DNA of 64,000 nt from positions 372,001 to 436,000 of the forward strand of contig NZ_JAJEJP010000002.1 in assembly GCF_021390495.1 (NCBI RefSeq), in the 5' to 3' direction. Under the pieces are notes generated by a model. It did no database searches, was not told where the DNA came from, and was given only the letters and a program-made list of their open reading frames with translations. The stretch comes from Paraburkholderia sp. ZP32-5. GTDB lineage: Bacteria > Pseudomonadota > Gammaproteobacteria > Burkholderiales > Burkholderiaceae. The translations under genes and the position numbers were made by a program. Positions 22,402 to 31,611 of this stretch are shown one piece after another (the first letter of the stretch is position 1; each line of letters opens with the position of its first letter).

Positions 22402-25008
22402 GTGTTCCAGATAAAAATGGCCGCCGGCGAAGCTTCGATTGCTGAAATACGCGCGACAGTGGACGCTGCCTTCGACGTGGTGTTGTCGCCGGTTGCGTGT
22501 GCGCAACGTCCGACGCTCGACGCCATTCGCATCGTCGACGAACTCTTCGCCATTGGCCGCAGCGAAGCCCCATTCAACGATTACCCGCCGCAATGGACCG
22601 CGAGTCTGTCGCGCCGGCATGCGCGTGTTTTTACCGAGCATGGCGCGGTGTATGTGGCCGACCTCGGCAGCAAGAACGGCACCACAGTCAATGGCATTGC
22701 GGTACGCCAAATCCCCGCGCGAGTGCGTGCAGGCGACGAACTGTGCTTTGGCGGCGAGCTGTGCTATCGCGTCAATATCGAACCGCGCGCGCGTATCGTC
22801 GCGAGTGCAGGTGCGGGTGCACTACCTCAACTTTCGCTCGTGCCGCAGCGCGACGATCTCGGTTTGCAGCCGATCGACGTGCTGGCGTTTCCGTTTCTCG
22901 TCAGCAAGACCGACGACGTTTTCGCGCGCTACAAAGAGCGCTATCCGCACCAGGTCAACTATATTTCGCGGCGTCACGCGCATCTGTTTCTGAAGGGCGG
23001 CGAGTTGTATGTCGAAGATCTCGGCAGCACGAACGGCACCTTCGTGAACGGCAAGCGACTCGACGAATCGGCGCTGCCGCTCGTCGAGGGCGACGTCGTT
23101 GCATTTGGCGGCGATCACTTCGTCTACAGGGTGTCGCTACAGAAGTCCGCCGATGTCGAACCCACCGTGACCCAGCTTGCCCTGAACCCCGCCGCCGACA
23201 GTGCCGTCGATGCCGACAAGACCACCTTCGTTGGCGCCGCGCATTCGTTCCTCGATATCTTCTGCGTCGATCCGGCACTGCAGCGCGACGACGAAGTGAA
23301 CGAGGCGGCGCAGCCGGCGTCCGCGCAGGCGAAACGCGACGCAGCCGGCGTCAGGGCGAATGGCGCGCAGGGCACGAAAAGCGCGAACGGTGCGCACCAT
23401 GCCGATGCAGCAACGGGTAAAGGCGCCGCTAAGAGCAAACCGCGCCGCTGGCGCCTCGTGGCTGGCGAACTGCGCAATGCACTCGCGGATGGCGAACGCA
23501 CGAACGTGCGCCGTATCGCGGCATGGAGCGGCGTGGCTGTCGTCGTCGTGGCCGCGCTTGGCGTGACGCTTTATCTGCGCGGCTCGTCGGAGCGCGAATT
23601 GAAGAACCTGCTTGCCAATGGCGACTACACGAGCGCGGTGACGGTGGCGCGCGGCTATCTGGCGACCCACCCCGCGGATACGAAAATTCGCGCGCTTGCG
23701 AGCGAAGCCCTGTTGAAAGCGAAACTTCCGGGCTGGATCAATGCATTGGAAAAAGCGCAGTTCGACGATGCCGATGCGCAGCTCAAGGACATGAAAACGG
23801 CAAGTACGAACAATGCCGATGCAACGTCGTTGGTCGGTGAACTGCAGTGGGTCGGCGATCTCGAACGTTTTGTCGCGGCGCGCGGCGGCGTCGACGCACC
23901 GATCCGCATGTACGCGGACGAATCGACAATCAATGGTCTGCTGCAGCGCTGGGATGACGATGCAAGAAGCCATCAACGCGCGCTCGATCGGATTGCGGGC
24001 TACGTGCCCACCTTTGCGGAGCCCTATGCGCACGCACTCAGTCATTTGCGCAAGCTCGAAAGCGACGACTCGGTGTATGTCGCCGCGATTGATCGGTTGA
24101 ATGGCGTAATCCGCACCGAACTCGCGCGCGACAAGCCGGACGCATTGCCGGCGGTACTCGACGATTACGCGCAGCGTTATCCGCGCCTCGCCGGTCTCGA
24201 CCGAGTGCGCGAGGATTTGCGCGAATACACCGCGCTGCTGAACGCGGCACTGAGCCGCCAGTTGACGTCGTTGCTCGCGATGATGAAGACCGCGCGCTTC
24301 AGCACTCCGCCGTTTCAGGCGCAATACCAGCAACTGGCGGCCACGCGTCTGCCGTCCGCGGAAATCGTCGCACGCCAGAACGCGGTCGACGCCGCCTGGC
24401 AGCGCGGCGATACGCAACAGGCGCTGGCCGGTTTGCAGTCGATGCCGGCGAGCCCGTGGTCCGATGTGCTCGAAGCCGAGGCCGCGCGCAAGAAGGCTTT
24501 GTCCGATCAGTACGCCGATCTGCAGAAGACGCGCGGCAGCAAGGATTACGACCAGCGTCTGCTGTCGTTCTATGCGAGCCTCGATCCGCAAACGGACGCG
24601 TGGTTTGCGCAATCGATCCAGAAGGATGTCGCGGCGCTGCACGATAAGGCGATCGCGCGTGCGCAGGAACTGCTGACGCGCGCGCAGAGCCTGTGGAAGG
24701 AGTACCGCGCGAATGGCCCGATTGGTGGCACGCAGCGGCTCGAAGCCGGTATCTCACCGGGCTTTCGCAGCGAGGCGCGGCTGCTTTCCGATGCGCAAAC
24801 GGCGGCGCGGCAAGGCATGCGCATCTATACGCAACTGAAGGCCGATCATCCGGCCGAGTTCGACCGCCTGCTCGCGGATATCGATGCCGAAGCCAGTTTG
24901 CAGCGCCGCTCGCTGAGCGAGTTGCGGATGGTGCTCGACCCCGGGCTGCTGAAAGCGAAGCTCGCGTTGATTGGAGGCGACCAGAGTGAAACGCGACCCT
25001 CACCCTAG
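22402..25008 (+). CDS. membrane protein with two FHA domains
   Basis: This is an 868-residue protein. Two forkhead-associated domains recognise phospho-threonine: one about 45-130 (SLSRRHARV, DLGSKNGTTVNG) and one about 150-250 (ISRRHAHLFLK, EDLGSTNGTFVNG). Both keep the Arg-Ser/His and Asn-Gly contacts. A charged linker and one transmembrane helix (about 372-395) lead to a large helical periplasmic region of about 470 residues. It is a plausible scaffold that couples kinase activity (14109) to the exporter. The start is uncertain: GTG 22402 or ATG 22417, neither with a good ribosome-binding site. Its end overlaps the adaptor gene by 23 bases. Confidence 0.85.
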   Translation: MFQIKMAAGEASIAEIRATVDAAFDVVLSPVACAQRPTLDAIRIVDELFAIGRSEAPFNDYPPQWTASLSRRHARVFTEHGAVYVADLGSKNGTTVNGIAVRQIPARVRAGDELCFGGELCYRVNIEPRARIVASAGAGALPQLSLVPQRDDLGLQPIDVLAFPFLVSKTDDVFARYKERYPHQVNYISRRHAHLFLKGGELYVEDLGSTNGTFVNGKRLDESALPLVEGDVVAFGGDHFVYRVSLQKSADVEPTVTQLALNPAADSAVDADKTTFVGAAHSFLDIFCVDPALQRDDEVNEAAQPASAQAKRDAAGVRANGAQGTKSANGAHHADAATGKGAAKSKPRRWRLVAGELRNALADGERTNVRRIAAWSGVAVVVVAALGVTLYLRGSSERELKNLLANGDYTSAVTVARGYLATHPADTKIRALASEALLKAKLPGWINALEKAQFDDADAQLKDMKTASTNNADATSLVGELQWVGDLERFVAARGGVDAPIRMYADESTINGLLQRWDDDARSHQRALDRIAGYVPTFAEPYAHALSHLRKLESDDSVYVAAIDRLNGVIRTELARDKPDALPAVLDDYAQRYPRLAGLDRVREDLREYTALLNAALSRQLTSLLAMMKTARFSTPPFQAQYQQLAATRLPSAEIVARQNAVDAAWQRGDTQQALAGLQSMPASPWSDVLEAEAARKKALSDQYADLQKTRGSKDYDQRLLSFYASLDPQTDAWFAQSIQKDVAALHDKAIARAQELLTRAQSLWKEYRANGPIGGTQRLEAGISPGFRSEARLLSDAQTAARQGMRIYTQLKADHPAEFDRLLADIDAEASLQRRSLSELRMVLDPGLLKAKLALIGGDQSETRPSP

Positions 25009-26359
25009 GCCATTGTCGGAGGCGCTGGAAGATCACAGCGTCGAAGGCATTGCGATTCTGACCTCGGAACCGGTGCGGATTGCGCGCGCGCTGATCTGGG
25101 CAATGGTCGCGCTCGTGGTGGCGGGCTTGTTGTGGTCGTTCGTCGGCCGCGCGGATGTGATCGTCAGCGCGCCCGGCACGCTGTCGCCGGAATCGGAAGT
25201 GCGGCGCATCTACGCGCCGATCGACGGCGAACTCGCGGATCTGTATATCGCCGAAGGCCAGCCGGTGTCGAAGGGCGACGTGCTGGCGCGGCTCAATGCG
25301 CGCGGCGCGATCGAGGCGGCGAGCAATGCGTTGCAGGCGCAGGTCAAGCTTGAAGACGCCGAGCGTGAATGGAAGCAGTTTCCCGAGAAAAAGGCATTGA
25401 TGGAACGTAAGGCCGCTTCGCTGAAAGCACAGCTCGATGTCGAGGAGCGCCTGCACGAGAACCGCATTTCCGAGGGCACGACGAAGCTCGCCGAAGGACA
25501 GAAGGCCGAATTCGACGAAGCGCGCAGCACGCTCGACAATGCGCGCCGCGCGCGCGAAGCGGCGCGCCAGGAACTCGACCGCTATTCGCGGCTGTTCGCG
25601 CAGCCGGGCGGCGGCGGCATTGCCGAATTGCAGGTCGAGCAGAAACGCACAGCCGCGCTCGAAGCGGATAACGCGTACCGTGTCGCGCAGTCGAAGCTTG
25701 CGGAACTCGATTTCCGCTTGAGTCATGAATACGCGCAGGCCAATGCGCAACTCGCCACCAGCGGCCAGCAAAGTACCGATCTGCAACTGCAATACGACTC
25801 GGCCGTGCGCGATATCACCGATGCGGAAGATAAATTGCGCGTGCAACTGCAAAGCGCGCGACTCGAAGCCGATGCCGCTGCGCGCATCCGTTTCGAGAAC
25901 ATCGATAAAGACAATTTCCTGCTGATTCTCGCGCCCGTCTCCGGCGTCATTACCGATGTGACGTCGACGCAGCGCGGCGACAAGATTCAGGCGAACGCGC
26001 CGCTTGGCGGTATTGCGCCGAAAGATGCGCGGCCCGTGCTGAAGATCGAAATCGCCGAGCACGACCGCGCCTTTTTGCACGAGGGCCTGGCTGTCAAGAT
26101 GAAGTTCAGCGCCTTTCCGTATCAGCGCTATGGGCTCATCAGCGGCACGCTGGCTTATATCTCGCCGGCGACCAAGCCGTCGCTGCAGGACAAGCAGCCG
26201 GTCTACGAGGGCCGCGTGGTGCTCGACAAGGACTATTACGAGGTGGCCGGCACGCGCTATCCATTGCGTTACGGCATGACGGCCAATGCGGAAATCGTGG
26301 TGCGCGAGCGGCGCCTGATCGATCTCGGTCTCGATCCGTTCAGACAGGTAGCGGGTTGA
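24986..26359 (+). CDS. HlyD-family periplasmic adaptor (membrane fusion protein)
   Basis: This is a 457-residue type I secretion adaptor: one N-terminal transmembrane helix (about 34-52), a biotinyl-lipoyl half (IYAPIDGELADLYIAEGQPVSKGD), long coiled coils (about 110-300), the second lipoyl half (ILAPVSGVITDV) and a C-terminal beta domain ending before residue 457. It links the inner-membrane ABC exporter to the outer-membrane factor. GTG 24986 is supported by GGAGG 8 bases upstream; it starts inside the end of the FHA gene, implying translational coupling. Confidence 0.92.
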   Translation: MKRDPHPRPLSEALEDHSVEGIAILTSEPVRIARALIWAMVALVVAGLLWSFVGRADVIVSAPGTLSPESEVRRIYAPIDGELADLYIAEGQPVSKGDVLARLNARGAIEAASNALQAQVKLEDAEREWKQFPEKKALMERKAASLKAQLDVEERLHENRISEGTTKLAEGQKAEFDEARSTLDNARRAREAARQELDRYSRLFAQPGGGGIAELQVEQKRTAALEADNAYRVAQSKLAELDFRLSHEYAQANAQLATSGQQSTDLQLQYDSAVRDITDAEDKLRVQLQSARLEADAAARIRFENIDKDNFLLILAPVSGVITDVTSTQRGDKIQANAPLGGIAPKDARPVLKIEIAEHDRAFLHEGLAVKMKFSAFPYQRYGLISGTLAYISPATKPSLQDKQPVYEGRVVLDKDYYEVAGTRYPLRYGMTANAEIVVRERRLIDLGLDPFRQVAG

Positions 26360-26396
26360 GCGCGCCCATTACATATCAATCAAAGGAGCGGATGAA

Positions 26397-27149
26397 ATGA
26401 CCGCGATAGTGCGTATCGATGACGAGGTCGTGGACGTGGACGAGTTCATTCGACTGCTGAAATTGACCGGCCAGTTCGAGAGCCTGATCGAGCAGATCGT
26501 GCGCGACAAGCTCACCGTGCATGCGGCGAAAAAGCAGGGCGTTGCCGTCAGTGCCGACGAGATCCAGCAGCGCGCCGACCAGTTTCGCCGCGTGCGCGGA
26601 CTGCATCGCGCGGCGGATATGAATCACTATCTCGACGCGCTGCATGTGAGCCTCGACGAGTTCGAGGTGTTCATTACCGATGGGCTCTATCAGGAGAAGA
26701 TGCTCGACGAGATCGGCAACGACACCGCGATTCGCGATTATTTCGCGCTGAATTCGCCGAAGTTCGATGCGATCGAGGTTAGCCATATCGTGCTCGACAG
26801 CGAGGGCAAGGCGAAGGAAATGATTTCGTATCTGCGCGACGATCCCGACAGTTTCGCCGAGATGGCGCGCGAGCATTCGATTGCCGATACGCGCGAGTCG
26901 GGCGGCGTAATCGGCAAGGTACTGCGCGGTTCGCTGAAGCCCGATATCGAGGCGAAGATCTTCAACGCGGCGGTCGGCGATCTGCTCGGGCCGTTTCCGT
27001 CGGCCGATCGCTCATGCTTCGAGATCTTCGCGGTGACGGCCAAGTATCCGGCCTCGCTCGATGCGGATGTGTCGACCGAGATCCGCCGTCTGCTGCGCGA
27101 AGGCTGGCTGATTGCGCGCGCGCAGGAGCATGTGATCGAAGCGCGTTGA
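26397..27149 (+). CDS. cytoplasmic parvulin-type peptidyl-prolyl isomerase (SurA-like)
   Basis: This is a 250-residue protein. The N-terminal helical region (about 1-115) resembles SurA/PpiC chaperone segments. The parvulin domain (about 120-215) has EVSHIVLDSEGKAKEM, DPDSFAEMAREHSI, SGGVIGKVLRG and GDLLGPFPS. It has no signal peptide or membrane helix, so it is predicted to be cytoplasmic. A dedicated export operon (HlyD upstream, ABC exporter 30 bases downstream) suggests it keeps the precursor peptides in a transport-competent state. AAGGAG lies 9 bases before ATG 26397; a nearby ATG at 26392 meets a stop at once. Confidence 0.88.
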   Translation: MTAIVRIDDEVVDVDEFIRLLKLTGQFESLIEQIVRDKLTVHAAKKQGVAVSADEIQQRADQFRRVRGLHRAADMNHYLDALHVSLDEFEVFITDGLYQEKMLDEIGNDTAIRDYFALNSPKFDAIEVSHIVLDSEGKAKEMISYLRDDPDSFAEMAREHSIADTRESGGVIGKVLRGSLKPDIEAKIFNAAVGDLLGPFPSADRSCFEIFAVTAKYPASLDADVSTEIRRLLREGWLIARAQEHVIEAR

Positions 27150-27179
27150 CGCGCTCGTCGAACCGGAAACCGCTGATCT

Positions 27180-30100
27180 ATGGACGCTCCGCAGACCGCC
27201 CCCTCCGCGCCTTCCACCGCCGACTTTCTCGCGTCGGTGGAAATTCTGTCGCCGTTCTCGCGCGAAGAGATCGAGCGCCTTGCCGAATTTGCGCAGGCGC
27301 GCTTCTATTCGTTCGGCGAAACGGTCTGCTCGACGGGCGACGTGGCCGATGGTCTGTACGTAATCCGCTCGGGGTCCGTGCGTATCTTTACCGAGGAACA
27401 CGGTAAGGAAACCAGCATGGGCGTGCGCAAGTCCGGCGAGATCTTTGCCGATATCGCGATGTTGCGCACGTATATCCACGAAGCGTCGGTGCGGGCGTCG
27501 GCGAAAACCGAGCTGCTATTTATTCCGCGCGCGTCGATCGAACCGGTGATGGCGGCCAATCAGGCCGCGCTGGCCTTCGTCGCGAGTTATGTCGCGATCA
27601 ATTCGGCGGGCGGCTTCGTCGCGCAGCTATTCGATCTGCGCGGCAAGTTGAATAAGGCGGAACTGGAAGAATACGTGCGCAGTGTCGGCGTCAAGCGCGT
27701 GGCCGCCGGCAAGGAGATTCTGAAGCAGGACGGCCGCGACGACAGGCGGCTCTATGTGGTGCGGCAAGGCGCGGTGCGCATCGTTCGCCATGACGATGGG
27801 CGCGACTACACGCTCGCGACGCTCGGCGAAGGCGAAATATTCGGCGAAAAGGCTTGCCTGATGCGCCAGGAGCAAATGGCCTCGGTCGTCGCAACGATCG
27901 ACACACGGCTGCTGGTGATCCCCGAGCGTACGGTTCATTTCATTCTCGAACGCAACCCGAAACTGCGCGAAGTACTCGACGAACGCATTCGCTACGGCGA
28001 TCGGGAATTGCAGCGGCAAAAGCGGCTGGAGCAACGGCGCAAGCTGCCGCTGATGCTCGACCTGCAGAGCAAACCGGAACTCGGCGAAAAGATCATCAAG
28101 CGTTTTGCGCTCGTCGAGCAAGCCGAAGAGATGGATTGCGGCGCCGCCTGCCTCGCGATGATTTGCCGCCACTACGGCATTCCGATGACGCTCGGCAAAC
28201 TGCGCGAACTCGCGAACGTGACGACGCAAGGCGCGACGCTCGATAGCCTCGCGCGCGCGGGCGAATCGCTCGGCTTCACGACGCGTGGCGTGCAATGCAC
28301 GTTCGATTCGCTGCGCGGCTTCGATCTGCCGTTTATCGTGCATTGGGAAGGCTATCACTACGTGATCGTGTATGGCCTGTCGAAAGACTATGTGTGGGTC
28401 GCGGACCCGGCGCTCGGCTTCAGAAAGCTCGCGGTCGAGGATTTCGAGCGCGGCTGGAGCGGCACCTGTCTGTTGTTTACCGGCGGCGCGCATCTGTTGC
28501 AGATGTCCGCCGCGCGCTCGCCGTGGATACGCTTCGTCGGCTATCTGAAGCCGTACCGGAAAATACTCGGGCACCTGTTTCTCGCGACTTTCGTGATTCA
28601 AGTGCTGGGTGTGATTCCGCCATTGATCATCCAGAACATTCTGGATGGCGTGATCGTGCATCAGAACGTCAGCCTGCTGCATCTGCTGATCGGCGGGCTG
28701 ATCATCTCGAACGTGTTTACGCAATTGATGTCGACGATTCGCGCGTATCTGGCGAACTTCATGGTGCGCAACATGGACTTCGCGATGATGTCGCAGTTCT
28801 TCAAGCATACGTTGTCGTTGCCGTTTTCTTTCTTTGCCAAGCGCAAGACCGGCGACATCTTCGCGCGCTTCCAGGAAAACCAGACGATCCGCGCGTTCCT
28901 GACCGAATCGACAGTCACCACTGCGCTGAATCTGCTGATGATCTTCATCTACTTCACGATCATGTTCGTCTACAACGTGAAGATGACGCTCGTGCTGATC
29001 GCTTTCGTGATTCCGATCATGGCGCTGACGCTGGTCGCGACACCGAAAATCAAGGCTTATGCGCGTGAAGTGTTCACCGCGTCGACCGAGGCGAAGTCGT
29101 TTCTGATGGAAGCATTGTCAGGTGTCGAGACCGTCAAGGGTATGGGCATCGAGCGGCCGGTGCGCTTGCGCTGGGAGAAGAAGTACGCGAAGGCGCTGGA
29201 GGTGCAGTATCGCGCGCATGCGTTCAATATTCTCGTCGGCTTCGGCAGCCAGTTGCTCAATGCGGCGACGACGATTGCGATTCTGTGGGTCGGTGCGAAT
29301 CTGGTGCTGGCGCGCGAATTGACGATCGGCCAATTGATCGCATTCAATGCATTCATGGGCAGTGTATTGAGCCCGCTGATGGGGCTGGTCGGTTTGTGGA
29401 GCATGCTGAACGACGCGGGCGTGGCGATGGAACGGCTCGGCGACGTGCTCGATATCGAGCCGGAGCAGCGGCCGCAAGACCTACCGTCGCGCGTGATGCT
29501 GCCGGAGCTGCAAGGCGAAATCAGCCTGAACGGCGTGTACTTTCGCTACGGCGAGGACGATTCGGCTTATGTGCTGGAGAACATCAGCTTCGATATCAAA
29601 CCTGGCGAACTGGTGGCGATCGTCGGGCGCAGCGGGTCCGGCAAGACCACGCTCGCGAAGCTGCTGGTGGGTTTCTATCAGCCGAGCGAGGGCAAGATGA
29701 CGATCGATGGTTACGACGCCAACGTGATCGACAAAGCCTATTTCCGCGCGCAGATCGGCTATGTGATGCAGAGCAATCTGCTGTTCTCCGGCACGATTGC
29801 CGAGAACATTGCGAGCGGTGACGATGCGCCCGAGCGGCGCCGCATCGAGGAGGTCGCGAAAATGGCCGACGCGCACGGCTTTATCAGCAAGATGCCGCTT
29901 GGCTACGAGCAGATTGTCGGCGAGCGCGGCATCGGCCTGTCGGGCGGGCAGATCCAGCGGCTTTGCATTGCGCGCGCGTTGTATCACGACCCGCGTTTGC
30001 TGGTATTCGACGAAGCGACGTCGGCACTCGATTCGCAATCGGAAAGCAATATTCTCGGCAATATGCACGACATTCTGAAGGGCCGCACCGCAGTGATCAT

Positions 30101-30248
30101 CGCGCACCGGCTCAGCACGATCATGCGCGCGGACAAGATTCTGGTTCTGTATGAAGGCGCGATCGTCGAACAGGGCCGTCACGAAGAATTGATCGAGCGT
30201 GGCGGCATGTACTACCAGCTGGTGCAGAAACAGTTGAGCGCATCATGA
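27180..30248 (+). CDS. peptidase-containing ABC exporter (C39) with two cyclic-nucleotide-binding domains
   Basis: This is a 1022-residue protein. Two cNMP-binding domains occupy about 20-140 and 150-285 (GETVCSTGDVADGLYVIRSG; EILKQDGRDDRRLYVVRQG). A C39 double-glycine peptidase follows, with catalytic Cys320 in EEMDCGAACLAMICRHYG, His393 in YHYVIVYG and Asp409 in VADPALGF. The six-helix transmembrane domain spans about 455-750. The ATPase has Walker A GRSGSGKTT (from 816), signature LSGGQIQRLCIARAL and Walker B LLVFDEATS. All catalytic residues are intact. It would cleave after Gly-Gly and export the P1-P6 peptides. Its stop overlaps the activator start (ATGA). Confidence 0.95.
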   Translation: MDAPQTAPSAPSTADFLASVEILSPFSREEIERLAEFAQARFYSFGETVCSTGDVADGLYVIRSGSVRIFTEEHGKETSMGVRKSGEIFADIAMLRTYIHEASVRASAKTELLFIPRASIEPVMAANQAALAFVASYVAINSAGGFVAQLFDLRGKLNKAELEEYVRSVGVKRVAAGKEILKQDGRDDRRLYVVRQGAVRIVRHDDGRDYTLATLGEGEIFGEKACLMRQEQMASVVATIDTRLLVIPERTVHFILERNPKLREVLDERIRYGDRELQRQKRLEQRRKLPLMLDLQSKPELGEKIIKRFALVEQAEEMDCGAACLAMICRHYGIPMTLGKLRELANVTTQGATLDSLARAGESLGFTTRGVQCTFDSLRGFDLPFIVHWEGYHYVIVYGLSKDYVWVADPALGFRKLAVEDFERGWSGTCLLFTGGAHLLQMSAARSPWIRFVGYLKPYRKILGHLFLATFVIQVLGVIPPLIIQNILDGVIVHQNVSLLHLLIGGLIISNVFTQLMSTIRAYLANFMVRNMDFAMMSQFFKHTLSLPFSFFAKRKTGDIFARFQENQTIRAFLTESTVTTALNLLMIFIYFTIMFVYNVKMTLVLIAFVIPIMALTLVATPKIKAYAREVFTASTEAKSFLMEALSGVETVKGMGIERPVRLRWEKKYAKALEVQYRAHAFNILVGFGSQLLNAATTIAILWVGANLVLARELTIGQLIAFNAFMGSVLSPLMGLVGLWSMLNDAGVAMERLGDVLDIEPEQRPQDLPSRVMLPELQGEISLNGVYFRYGEDDSAYVLENISFDIKPGELVAIVGRSGSGKTTLAKLLVGFYQPSEGKMTIDGYDANVIDKAYFRAQIGYVMQSNLLFSGTIAENIASGDDAPERRRIEEVAKMADAHGFISKMPLGYEQIVGERGIGLSGGQIQRLCIARALYHDPRLLVFDEATSALDSQSESNILGNMHDILKGRTAVIIAHRLSTIMRADKILVLYEGAIVEQGRHEELIERGGMYYQLVQKQLSAS

Positions 30249-31600
30249 TGAAGATACTCGACCAGGTTGAAGAAGCGAGCCCCGCAATATCCTATGCGGG
30301 GCTGATCGAGCGGATCGAGATTCTGCGTTCGACGCTGCGCTGGTCGTCGCGGCTCGAACGCGCGGATATCGACAAGCTGCTCAGGCAGGCCACGTCGTTG
30401 CGCGATGAGGTGATGCAGCTGTCGCACAAGGAGCGCTTCGTGCAGGCGGCGACATCGGCCGAGCCGCAAGAAAGCACCAGTCAGTCGCGCGGTGCGCGCC
30501 GCAAGGCACTGCTCGAACGCAGCTTTATTTTCGAAGGGACCTTCGGCGACAATCCGCGTCTGCTCGAATCGCTCGAAATCGCCGAGAAAGCGGCGCCCAC
30601 CGATTTGCCGGTGTTGATCGACGGTGAAAGCGGCACCGGCAAGGAGCTGATGGCCAAGGTGATCCATGCGAATGGCGCGCGCGCGGACAAGCCGTTTATC
30701 TCCGTGAACTGCGGCGCGATTCCGGACAATCTGCTCGAATCGGAGCTGTTCGGGCATCGCAAGGGCGCTTTCACCGGAGCGTCGAATGATCGCAAAGGTA
30801 AATTCGAAAGCGCGCATACGGGCACGATCTTTCTCGACGAAATCGGCGAGTTGCCGCTCGCGGGTCAGGTGAAGCTGCTGCGCGTGCTCGAAGCACACGA
30901 GATTCAGCGCGTCGGCTCCGACGAAACGATCGCCGTCGATACGCGCATCGTCGCGGCGACCAATCGCAATCTGCGCAAGCTCAGCGAAGAGGGCAAATTC
31001 CGCGAGGATCTGTTCTATCGGCTCAGCGTGATTCATGTGACGCTGCCGCCGCTGCGCGAGCGCCGCGACGAAATTCCACTGCTGATTTCGTGGTTCGGCG
31101 ACGAGGCGGCCGGCACGTTGAAACGCCGCCCGGTCAGATTGACGCCACGCTTGCGCGATTTTCTGTTGAGCTATGCGTACCCAGGCAATATCCGCGAATT
31201 GCGTAACGTGATGTACCGCATTTCGTGTCTGGCGGGCGATATGGCGGACGTCGAACATTTGCCGCTCGACATGCGTCCCGCGGCGCCCGGCACGCTGGCG
31301 GCGGTGTCGAACGGCACGCATGCGAGCGGCGAGCAGCCGATCAGCGTCGCGAACCTGATGTCGTTGAGCGATGCAAAGCGTGCTGCGAGCGACGATGCCG
31401 AAAAGGCGTTTCTCGAACGCGGGCTGCGCGAAACGAGCGGCACTGTCGCGGAACTGGCGCGACGCATCGATATGAACCGCTCGCATTTGCAGATGCTTCT
31501 GAAAAAGCACGGTCTGCATTCGAAGGATTTTCGCAACCGCAATGCGTCGTCCGCGAAAAACGGCTCGGACGAGCGCGACGAGGAAGACGGCGAAGTTTGA
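30245..31600 (+). CDS. sigma-54-dependent transcriptional activator (AAA+ enhancer-binding protein)
   Basis: This is a 451-residue protein. A short helical N-terminal region (1-100) has no receiver, GAF or PAS signature that I can recognise. The AAA+ domain has Walker A GESGTGKE, the sigma-54 contact loop GAFTGA (from residue 174), Walker B TIFLDEIGELPL and the RREDLFYRLSV-type segment. A C-terminal Fis-type helix-turn-helix follows (TVAELARRIDMNRSHLQMLLKKHG). It is translationally coupled to the exporter gene. It is the obvious candidate to activate the four sigma-54 promoters found in front of the peptide genes and the LRAT-like gene. Confidence 0.93.
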   Translation: MMKILDQVEEASPAISYAGLIERIEILRSTLRWSSRLERADIDKLLRQATSLRDEVMQLSHKERFVQAATSAEPQESTSQSRGARRKALLERSFIFEGTFGDNPRLLESLEIAEKAAPTDLPVLIDGESGTGKELMAKVIHANGARADKPFISVNCGAIPDNLLESELFGHRKGAFTGASNDRKGKFESAHTGTIFLDEIGELPLAGQVKLLRVLEAHEIQRVGSDETIAVDTRIVAATNRNLRKLSEEGKFREDLFYRLSVIHVTLPPLRERRDEIPLLISWFGDEAAGTLKRRPVRLTPRLRDFLLSYAYPGNIRELRNVMYRISCLAGDMADVEHLPLDMRPAAPGTLAAVSNGTHASGEQPISVANLMSLSDAKRAASDDAEKAFLERGLRETSGTVAELARRIDMNRSHLQMLLKKHGLHSKDFRNRNASSAKNGSDERDEEDGEV

Positions 31601-31611
31601 ACAATGGCCGG

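Noticed and set aside
23137..24642. 501-codon antisense ORF across the FHA gene
   Set aside because: Same antisense artefact; Arg/His-rich with no domain.
27627..28808. 393-codon antisense ORF across the exporter gene
   Set aside because: Arg/His-rich composition typical of antisense reading in high-GC genes; no start site or domain. The plus strand encodes an intact C39 exporter.
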